From an uncultured Hungatella sp. (GTDB lineage Bacteria; Bacillota; Clostridia; Lachnospirales; Lachnospiraceae), in assembly GCA_959018155.1 (NCBI GenBank), contig CAUEKH010000207.1:1-5335 (forward strand): a DNA stretch of 5,335 nucleotides, read 5' to 3'. The notes beneath the pieces were generated by a model. That model was given only the letters and a program-made list of their open reading frames with translations, did not search any database and was not told the origin of the DNA. Position numbers and translations under genes: made by a program. Shown here piece by piece: positions 1-5,335 of the stretch (the first letter of the stretch is position 1; every line of letters starts with the position of its first letter).

Positions 1-1
1 G

Positions 2-1048
2 CTGTCAGCTATGGCGGTGGGAAACTTAATTTGCAGCTTCGTTTTCCCGGTTCTGGTTTCTTTTCTTAAGAGACGCGGCGCCATTACCATTCTGACGGCT
101 TTAACACCGCTCTGTTTAGTGGGATTATCACTCCTGCCGCCGCTTCTGGTTATGTATGGCCTGATGCTGCTCTACGGACTGATCCGGGGCGCTGTCACAA
201 TTACCAACAATTCAGATATCAGCGATATCTATGAGGAAGAGGCATCCGGAAAGCTGAATCTTCTGCACTGCAGTTTTGCCGTCGGGGCATTTCTGGCGCC
301 GTTTCTCACCGCGCTGATGATGGAGGCTGGCCTGGGCTGGAAGAGCGTCATCTATCTGCTGGCGGTACTGACAGCCACCTCGGCCATTTCTTATGGGACG
401 ATGGATGACACCCTGCTGGAGAGCCGGGCAGAGATCCTTGAGAGGCGGGCAAAGGGCAGACAGGCCGGAAAACAGGCGGATTTGACAGGAAACAATACAT
501 TCTTTCACTCTTTCCAGTTTTACTGTATTTCTTTCCTGCTCTTCTTCTATCTCGGAGTTGAGAACTGTATTAATGGCTGGTTTGTCACCTACTTACAGAA
601 TACCGGTGTGATGAGTGCAGCGTACGCCACAGCTTTAGTCTCGGTTACATGGCTTGTTATTATGGTAGGAAGGCTGTTCTGCGCTGCTCTGTCAAAAAAG
701 ATGGGGCACAGTTCCATAATCCTGATGAACGCGGTGGGAAGCGCCATCTGCTTCTTTGTACTGATTTCTACGAAGAGCCTTCCGGTTATCACGGTAGCGC
801 TGCTTTGCTTTGGATTTTTCCTGGCAGGTATCTACCCCACCTCGATTGCTGGTGCTGGTCCCCTGATTCACGGCTCTACCTTAGGTATGGCTGTGCTGAC
901 CGCTATCTCCGCGGTAGGCGGAATTGTGACGCCGCAGCTGGTGGGCGGAGTCGCAGACCATGTAGGGATTGTGGCTGCCATTGGAATTCTTGCAATCAAT
1001 GTGGTGGTTGTGGTGCTTTTAGCCGCTATCATCAAAAAGAAATATTGA
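2..1048 (+). CDS. MFS transporter, N-terminally truncated by the window edge
   Basis: This is a 12-helix-type secondary transporter of the inner membrane, probably for a small organic solute such as a sugar; the substrate cannot be read from the sequence. The frame is open to the left edge, and the first in-frame ATG (position 11) has no ribosome binding site and would begin inside the transporter, so the true start lies upstream. Counting from that Met, hydrophobic segments lie near residues 1-18, 24-42, 45-65, 85-105, 111-130, 166-185, 203-223, 236-253, 257-278, 290-312 and 318-341. About eleven helices are therefore present and TM1 is missing. The charged stretch at 131-160 is the central cytoplasmic loop joining the two six-helix halves. 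GRLFCAALSKKMG (220-232) is the loop 8-9 copy of MFS motif A; the loop 2-3 copy (near KRRG, 20-23) is degenerate. GVENCINGWFVTYL (182-195) in TM7 recalls FucP/sugar-type MFS proteins, which is a weak hint only. The protein ends in a basic IKKKY tail. The family is secure, the substrate is not. Confidence 0.88.
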   Translation: MSAMAVGNLICSFVFPVLVSFLKRRGAITILTALTPLCLVGLSLLPPLLVMYGLMLLYGLIRGAVTITNNSDISDIYEEEASGKLNLLHCSFAVGAFLAPFLTALMMEAGLGWKSVIYLLAVLTATSAISYGTMDDTLLESRAEILERRAKGRQAGKQADLTGNNTFFHSFQFYCISFLLFFYLGVENCINGWFVTYLQNTGVMSAAYATALVSVTWLVIMVGRLFCAALSKKMGHSSIILMNAVGSAICFFVLISTKSLPVITVALLCFGFFLAGIYPTSIAGAGPLIHGSTLGMAVLTAISAVGGIVTPQLVGGVADHVGIVAAIGILAINVVVVVLLAAIIKKKY

Positions 1049-1070
1049 GGAACATCATCACACCATAAAG

Positions 1071-1112
1071 AAATCCCGCTCAGCAGCCCAAGCATACTGA
1101 ACGGGATTTTTT
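1071..1112. terminator. bidirectional intrinsic terminator between convergent genes
   Basis: The arms AAATCCCGCTCAG (1071-1083) and CTGAACGGGATTT (1097-1109) pair over 13 positions with one imperfect position, around a 13-base loop. On the plus strand the 3' arm runs into six T (1107-1112), which would stop the MFS transcript. On the minus strand the 3' arm is followed by a TTTCTTT-type run (down to about 1067), which would stop the trkH transcript. The one imperfect pair is C-A in plus-strand RNA but a G-U wobble in minus-strand RNA, so the hairpin should be slightly more stable for the trk transcript. It sits 22 bases after the MFS stop and about 10 bases after the trkH stop. Confidence 0.88.
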
Positions 1113-1120
1113 CATCCATT

Positions 1121-2563
1121 TTAATGGCGTTTCCATGTTGACGGCGTAAATAAGAGAAGCATTGGGAATACTTCCAGACGCCCGGCCAGCATGTCGAACA
1201 TCATCACCCATTTTGACAGAGGGGAAAATGCTGAGAAATTCTCTGCAGGGCCGACTCCGGCCAGGCCGGGGCCGATGTTATTAAAGGTAGCTGCGATAGC
1301 TGTAAAGTTCGTCGTAAAATCAAAGTTATCGAGACTGATAAGCACCATGGATAAAACGAATATCGTGATATAGGCGGCCAGAAACGTATTGATTGAGCGG
1401 AGTACCTGGTGTTCCACCGGCTTCTTCTCTATCTTGATTATTTTTACGCTTCTGGGATGAAGCAGGGAAGAAAGTTCCTTTTTTACGGATTTTAACAGGA
1501 TTATTACTCTGGAAACCTTCAGTCCGCCGCCTGTACTGCCCGCGCACGCGCCAATGAACATCAAAAGGACAAGTAAACCCTTTGAAAACTCCGGCCACAC
1601 ATTAAAATCCACGGTCGAAAAGCCTGTCGTGGTAATAATAGAGGCCACCTGGAATGCCGCGTGGTGAAACGCTGCAAACAAACTGTCGAACCCGCTGCGG
1701 ATATTCAGCGTAATGAGAAGAATGGCAACGCCGATAATGGCTAAATAGGTCCTGGCTTCTTCACTGTGTAACGCGTCCTTTGCGTGGTGGATTAAAAATA
1801 AGTAATACACATTAAAATTCACACCGAACAAAATCATAAATACGGTGATGACGCCCTGTAAATAATAGCTGTCGTAAAAGGCAATGCTGTTATTCTTGAT
1901 CCCGAAACCACCGGTACCGGCGGTGCCGAAACTTGTAGCCAGAGCGTCGAACAGCGGCATACCGCCTATCAGGAGCAGAACCACCTCCACCACTGTCATG
2001 AAAAAGTAGATGCCATAGAGAATCTTGGCGGTTGATTTTACTCGGGGAACCAGTTTCCCTACGGATGGGCCGGGGCTCTCCGCCTTCATAATGTACATAT
2101 TGTACCCGCCCGCCAGCGGCAGGATCGAGAGAATAAAGACGAGAACGCCCATTCCTCCAATCCAGTGAGTAAAGCTTCGCCACATAAGCATACAGTTCGA
2201 TAAGCCTTCCACATTACTTAAAATACTGGCCCCGGTGGTGGTAAATCCGGATATTACCTCAAACATGGCATCTTCAAAGACCGGTATTTCCCCACTTAGA
2301 TAGAATGGCAGAGCGCCAAAAAAACTTAAAACTATCCAGCTTAAGGCGACCGATACAAAGCCTTCTCTTGCAAAAAATACCATATTGTCCGGTTTTTTGT
2401 GAGTCAGAAACAGCCCGATGGCGCCGCAGACAGCCATGATAGCCAGAAACCAGATTCCACTGCTCTCCCGGTAAATAACGGCCACGATACATGGAAGCAG
2501 CATAAAAACTGCCTCTATATTTAAGATCCAGCCCAGGAGATACATGATTATTTTCTTATTCAT
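1121..2563 (-). CDS. trkH: Trk potassium uptake system, membrane subunit TrkH
   Basis: This is the K+-conducting membrane subunit of a Trk/Ktr-type potassium uptake system. The 480 residues match the usual TrkH length (about 480). All four pore-loop filter segments are visible: SGFTTTGAS (105-113, filter Gly111), TAGTGGFG (214-221, Gly218), SIITTTGFST (308-317, Gly314) and FNNIGPGL (427-434, Gly431). This matches the four M1-P-M2 repeats of the superfamily and shows that no repeat is broken. ACAGSTGGGLKVSR (339-352) is the conserved glycine-rich intramembrane loop in the third repeat, known in TrkH to gate the pore. The C-terminus GRLEVFPMLLLF is typical. The ATG start is the first codon of a normal TrkH N-terminus and has a purine-rich site just upstream; the next Met (residue 7) has none. 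It lies 15 bases after trkA, its regulatory partner, and is the last gene before the terminator. The TrkA here has two RCK units, so this is Trk rather than the KtrAB type. Whether transport is coupled to H+ or Na+ cannot be told. Confidence 0.96.
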   Translation of the reverse strand: MNKKIIMYLLGWILNIEAVFMLLPCIVAVIYRESSGIWFLAIMAVCGAIGLFLTHKKPDNMVFFAREGFVSVALSWIVLSFFGALPFYLSGEIPVFEDAMFEVISGFTTTGASILSNVEGLSNCMLMWRSFTHWIGGMGVLVFILSILPLAGGYNMYIMKAESPGPSVGKLVPRVKSTAKILYGIYFFMTVVEVVLLLIGGMPLFDALATSFGTAGTGGFGIKNNSIAFYDSYYLQGVITVFMILFGVNFNVYYLFLIHHAKDALHSEEARTYLAIIGVAILLITLNIRSGFDSLFAAFHHAAFQVASIITTTGFSTVDFNVWPEFSKGLLVLLMFIGACAGSTGGGLKVSRVIILLKSVKKELSSLLHPRSVKIIKIEKKPVEHQVLRSINTFLAAYITIFVLSMVLISLDNFDFTTNFTAIAATFNNIGPGLAGVGPAENFSAFSPLSKWVMMFDMLAGRLEVFPMLLLFTPSTWKRH

Positions 2564-2571
2564 GTCACTCG

Positions 2572-2581
2572 CCTTTTCCTA
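2572..2581 (-). promoter_or_regulatory. ribosome binding site of trkH, overlapping the trkA stop
   Basis: The minus strand reads TAGGAAAAGG, then 8 bases, then the trkH ATG. The TAG is the trkA stop codon, so the purine-rich site begins within the end of trkA. The match to the anti-Shine-Dalgarno sequence is moderate (AAAGG), weaker than the AGGAG sites of the two genes upstream. This suggests that trkH translation leans on ribosomes finishing trkA. Confidence 0.55.
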
Positions 2582-3934
2582 CTTTAGTATGTCCTTTAAA
2601 TCATTTAAGCCCGTCATTGTAGTGACGATAATAACCGTATCGCCGACTTTTAAGAAATCCTTTCCACGCGGGCTGATAATCTTTCCGTTCCGGTTGATAC
2701 AGGCTACGAGAAGGTTGTCCTTTAACTGAAGCTCTTCTAAGGATTTTCCGATAATCGCAGGCTCATTTGTCACCCGGAATTCCAGCGCTTCCGCCCGGTT
2801 TGCGACAATCTTATAGAGCGTCTCCACATTACTTCCCATGGAATTCTGCATGGCCCTGACATACTGAAGGATGGAGTCAGAGGTGATGAGTTTCGGATAG
2901 ATCACGCTTCCGAGATTCAAGGACTCAATAATATTTTCAAAAGCAATTTTATTGACCTTCGTAATCAGTTTGGCCTTTGACTGGCTGGCGGCATAGAGGG
3001 ACAGCATGATATTCTCCTCGTCGAAACCGGTTAAGGATGCAAATGCTTCCACCTGACGGATCCCCTCCTGCAGCAGAAGCTGCTGGTCAGAGCCATCGCC
3101 GTGGATAATCATGGCCCGCGGCAGCAGTTCACTCAGTTCGTTGCACCGCTCTGCATTCTGCTCAATAATCTTAATCTTGATCCTGGTGTCCTCCAGCAGT
3201 TTTGCGACGTAATATGTGATCTTTCCGCCGCCCACAAACATGACTGATTTGACAGAATTGTTCTCGATTCCTACGTGTTTGAAGAAATCATACGTCTCAT
3301 TGGGAGGTGCGATAAAATGGATCTTATCCCCTGTCTTTAACTCAAAATCACCGCTGGGAATCACCACATCATCGCCGCGCTCTACAGCGCAGATCAGCAC
3401 ATTACAGTGAAGTCTGGCGGATACATTTTTTACTTTCAAATTATGCAGGACGGAATGCTCCGGCACAATAATTTTTAAAATTTCAATTCTGCCCTTGGCA
3501 AAGGTATCGATCTTGATTGCAGATGGAAAACGGATTAACCGTGACACCTCCATGGCAGCGGCCATCTCCGGGTTGATAGCCATGGAAAGCCCCAGTTCCT
3601 CCCGGATATAACCGATCTCCGTATTGTATTCCGGATTTCGGATTCTTGCGATTGTATGGCAGTCGCCTGCCTTTTTGGCAATCAGACAGCAGAGCATGTT
3701 CAGTTCATCGGAATTGGTGGTCGCGATAAGCAGATCCGTATCCTGGATCCCCGCCTCCATCTGAACATTGTATACCGCTCCGTTCCCCACGATTCCCATG
3801 ACATCAATCCGCTCTGAGATTGCATTTAAAACAGCAGCGTTCTTATCAATGAGAGTAATATCGTGACCTTCATTGTTAAGCTGTTCGGCCAGGGTTGTGC
3901 CCACTTTTCCACAGCCCACGATAATGATTTTCAT
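2579..3934 (-). CDS. trkA: Trk potassium uptake system, NAD-binding regulatory subunit TrkA
   Basis: This is the cytoplasmic gating subunit that forms a ring under TrkH and controls K+ flux in response to bound nucleotides. The 451 residues fit the full two-RCK TrkA, about twice the length of KtrA. The order is TrkA_N (about 1-125), TrkA_C (about 145-215), TrkA_N (about 228-345) and TrkA_C (about 380-451). The first Rossmann fold has VGCGKVG (6-12) with Asp30 in LID at the end of the second strand, the usual ribose-binding acid. The second has VGGGKIT (234-240) with Glu258 in IIEQN, then HGDGSD (278-283). Its third motif position is Thr240, where Gly or Ala is usual, so nucleotide binding at this site may differ. 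Start: the ATG opens directly into MKIIIVGCGKVG, as in family members, with AGGAG 11 bases upstream. It begins 2 bases after the RNase E/G stop and ends 15 bases before trkH, so it is very probably cotranscribed with both. Confidence 0.96.
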   Translation of the reverse strand: MKIIIVGCGKVGTTLAEQLNNEGHDITLIDKNAAVLNAISERIDVMGIVGNGAVYNVQMEAGIQDTDLLIATTNSDELNMLCCLIAKKAGDCHTIARIRNPEYNTEIGYIREELGLSMAINPEMAAAMEVSRLIRFPSAIKIDTFAKGRIEILKIIVPEHSVLHNLKVKNVSARLHCNVLICAVERGDDVVIPSGDFELKTGDKIHFIAPPNETYDFFKHVGIENNSVKSVMFVGGGKITYYVAKLLEDTRIKIKIIEQNAERCNELSELLPRAMIIHGDGSDQQLLLQEGIRQVEAFASLTGFDEENIMLSLYAASQSKAKLITKVNKIAFENIIESLNLGSVIYPKLITSDSILQYVRAMQNSMGSNVETLYKIVANRAEALEFRVTNEPAIIGKSLEELQLKDNLLVACINRNGKIISPRGKDFLKVGDTVIIVTTMTGLNDLKDILK

Positions 3935-3936
3935 GA

Positions 3937-5133
3937 TTAAGCCTTCTCCTTTACCTGCGCCACCTGTTCATAGAGAGGTCTGCGTATCTTTTTTCTGGTG
4001 ATTTCTACCAGATTTAATTTTGTTATCTCCACAACATTTGTTTTTACCGGATCCTTCGAGACAACACCGGTTAAGACTTCCATCAGCCTTTTCTTATCTT
4101 CTTCCTCCGCCATATCTATGAAATCAATTATAATGATTCCTGAAAGATTTCGCAAGCGAAGCTGACGGCCGATTTCCACGGCCGCCTCTGAATTGATCTT
4201 CATAATTGTATCGCGCAGAGTCTTCTTTCCGGCGTATTTTCCGGTGTTGACATCAATAACAGTCAGCGCCTCCGTCGGTTCGATGACTAAATATCCTCCG
4301 GACTTGAGCCATACCCTCTTTGAAAGAGAATCCTCCAGCGCCTTTTCTATGTGATAAAGTTTGGAAAGCGGCAGCAGGTCATCTTCATAAAATGCCAGCT
4401 TCTCCAAATCCCACGGCTGGGACCGGGTGAGGTAGGCCAAAAGGGAATCGTAAATATCACGCTCATCCGTTAAAATGGTTTCCAGCGTTCCGTGGAGACT
4501 GTCCCTGACACCGGATACGTAAGCGGGAGGATTTTCATACAGCAGGCTGTAACACGTCCGATAGGCCGCGCCCTCTACCGTCTGGCGGTAGAGCTGCTTT
4601 AAAGCTTCCAGTTCCGTTATCAGTTTCTCATCAGAGACTTCCGGTGCGTTCGTTCTGACAATCATTCCGAAATCCTCATCCTTATGCGCTTCTATAAGCG
4701 GTTTCACCCGCTTTTTCCAGCCGTTATCCGTGATTTTCGAAGAAAAACCGATCTGGCATTTACCGGAGGTCAGTACACAGTATCTTCCGGTAAAATTCAG
4801 ATTCCCGGTCAGCACCGGATCCTTTGTCTTTACGGCATCACGCTCAACCTGAACGATAATCTCATCGCCGGCCTTTAATCTGCCCTCCGGTTTTAAGCCG
4901 TTGGAAAGACGGACCTCTGTGGATTCCAGACTCAAATATCCGGTCACATGGTTCCCGATATCCACAAATGCGGCATTGATATTTTTTACAATATTTTTAA
5001 CTTTTCCGATATAGATGTTGCCGAGGATGGAACGTTCCCCTTCCGGCTCGATTTCCAGCTGGATCGGGACTCCGTCAGCGATCACCGCCGTTAAAATGGC
5101 GCCGTTCCACCTCGTTATCACAAGCTTATTCAA
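3937..5133 (-). CDS. ribonuclease E/G family endoribonuclease, short form without zinc link
   Basis: This is a single-strand-specific endoribonuclease of the RNase E/G family, acting in rRNA maturation and mRNA turnover in the cytoplasm. An S1 RNA-binding domain spans about residues 36-120 (GNIYIGKVKNI, then NAAFVDIG and GYLSL). The 5'-end sensor follows, with RT at 160-161 in GMIVRTNAP, equivalent to Arg169/Thr170 of E. coli RNase E. The DNase I-like catalytic core has IDVNTG (Asp294, Asn296) and IIDFIDM (Asp337). The spacing Asp294-Asp337 is 43 residues, as for the E. coli metal ligands Asp303 and Asp346, so the enzyme should be active. The protein ends at residue 398, shortly after LNLVEITRKKIRRPL. 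The CPxCxG zinc-link that follows at this point in E. coli RNase E and RNase G is absent. Start: TTG, chosen because AGGAG lies 6 bases upstream and the N-terminus fits the family. It overlaps the DUF2344 gene by 8 bases and is followed 2 bases later by trkA. It could be named rng, but Clostridial members are not clearly RNase E or G. Confidence 0.94.
   Translation of the reverse strand: MNKLVITRWNGAILTAVIADGVPIQLEIEPEGERSILGNIYIGKVKNIVKNINAAFVDIGNHVTGYLSLESTEVRLSNGLKPEGRLKAGDEIIVQVERDAVKTKDPVLTGNLNFTGRYCVLTSGKCQIGFSSKITDNGWKKRVKPLIEAHKDEDFGMIVRTNAPEVSDEKLITELEALKQLYRQTVEGAAYRTCYSLLYENPPAYVSGVRDSLHGTLETILTDERDIYDSLLAYLTRSQPWDLEKLAFYEDDLLPLSKLYHIEKALEDSLSKRVWLKSGGYLVIEPTEALTVIDVNTGKYAGKKTLRDTIMKINSEAAVEIGRQLRLRNLSGIIIIDFIDMAEEEDKKRLMEVLTGVVSKDPVKTNVVEITKLNLVEITRKKIRRPLYEQVAQVKEKA
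3942..3950 (-). promoter_or_regulatory. ribosome binding site of trkA inside the end of the RNase gene
   Basis: The minus strand reads AGGAGAAGG within the last codons of the RNase E/G gene. The AGGAG core ends 11 bases before the trkA ATG, and a second GAAGG lies closer, 7 bases away. Only two bases separate the RNase TAA from the trkA ATG, so translational coupling is likely. Confidence 0.7.
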
Positions 5134-5335
5134 CTTCTTCTCCTATATGTGCAAGCGGAATCAGCTCTTTTTCCTCCTCGCTTCCCACATTTCCGTACAC
5201 CTCTTCCCGCTGTACCTGGAATGCGAAATCAGGACATTTGCTGCCGCGCCAGTTATCATACGCTTCCATTACCAGTTCCGGCTTTAAATTGTCGGTGCTT
5301 CCGGTGGAAAGCTTCATAAAGATGCGGTCATTTTC
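5126..5335 (-). CDS. radical-SAM-associated DUF2344 (TIGR03936-type) protein, C-terminal end only
   Basis: Only the last 69 residues are in the window. The frame is open to the right edge, and the internal ATG at 5317 has no ribosome binding site, so it is not a start. The segment MKLSTGSTDNLKPELVMEAY resembles the conserved C-terminal GS..NLKPEL motif of DUF2344/TIGR03936 proteins, which in Clostridia are usually encoded after a radical SAM gene and before RNase E/G. I recognise this from memory of the family and could not run a search. The remaining tail, rich in Glu and ending AHIGEEVE, includes VQREEVYG, which fits the family's usual ending near an R-x-x-x-Y element. The function of the family is not established. 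The stop codon TAA (5128-5126) lies inside the first codons of the RNase gene, an 8-base overlap that points to cotranscription and translational coupling. Confidence 0.72.
   Translation of the reverse strand, partial: ENDRIFMKLSTGSTDNLKPELVMEAYDNWRGSKCPDFAFQVQREEVYGNVGSEEEKELIPLAHIGEEVE
5140..5144 (-). promoter_or_regulatory. ribosome binding site deciding the TTG start of the RNase E/G gene
   Basis: The minus strand reads AGGAG, then AAGAAG, then TTG, a 6-base spacing that is close to ideal. The only other nearby candidate, the GTG four codons later (5121-5119), lies 18 bases from this site. The site is inside the last codons of the upstream DUF2344 gene. Confidence 0.8.

Noticed and set aside
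214..230. Perfect 7-base inverted repeat AGATATC-AGC-GATATCT inside the MFS gene, resembling an operator.
   Set aside because: It arises from the repeated residues DISDI encoded by GATATC twice, lies deep in coding sequence, and has no promoter next to it.
649..1068. A 139-codon plus-strand open frame overlapping the MFS gene.
   Set aside because: It is a frame-shifted shadow of the MFS gene: no ribosome binding site, and a Cys/Arg/Gly-rich composition unlike a real protein.
1890..2183. A 97-codon minus-strand open frame inside trkH.
   Set aside because: It overlaps the well-supported trkH frame on the same strand, is Arg/Gly/Ser-rich and has no family resemblance.
5015..5287. A plus-strand open frame of 90 codons antisense to the RNase start and the DUF2344 end.
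   Set aside because: It has no recognisable ribosome binding site or domain and lies opposite two supported genes; a chance frame.
1..5335. Search for a defence system, mobile element, CRISPR array, riboswitch or tRNA.
   Set aside because: All sequence is accounted for by five housekeeping-type genes and one short terminator gap. No direct repeat array, transposase or integrase motif, or structured leader is visible.

Overview
The window reads as an ordinary chromosomal segment of an anaerobic Firmicute of class Clostridia, probably Lachnospiraceae. This rests on the gene order (a radical-SAM-associated DUF2344/TIGR03936-type protein directly before an RNase E/G), the purine-rich AGGAG ribosome binding sites, the tightly packed genes and the balanced base composition. 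The species assignment is inference. No phage, insertion sequence, CRISPR or RNA gene is visible.

Layout. The plus strand carries one gene, the 3' part of a major facilitator superfamily (MFS) transporter that runs off the left edge (2-1048). The rest is a minus-strand block, read from right to left: the C-terminal end of a DUF2344 protein (5335-5126, running off the right edge), an RNase E/G family endoribonuclease with a TTG start (5133-3937), trkA (3934-2579) and trkH (2563-1121). The junctions are an 8-base overlap, a 2-base gap and a 15-base gap, so the four genes look like one transcription unit. The MFS gene and trkH converge on a 72-base gap holding a hairpin with T-runs on both sides, which can end transcription from both directions. 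No stretch without a gene exceeds 72 bases.

How the genes work together. TrkH is the membrane K+ channel/transporter subunit, with all four pore-loop filter glycines. TrkA is its cytoplasmic nucleotide-binding gating partner, with two tandem RCK (NAD-binding plus TrkA_C) units. Together they form a complete Trk potassium uptake system. The RNase E/G acts in RNA processing and decay. Its link to the Trk pair is positional only.

I found no sign of a new system. The points most worth a second look are the trkAH pair in the place where rplU commonly follows the RNase gene in Clostridia, the RNase E/G ending before any zinc-link cysteine motif, its TTG start inside the upstream gene, and a variant second glycine motif in TrkA.
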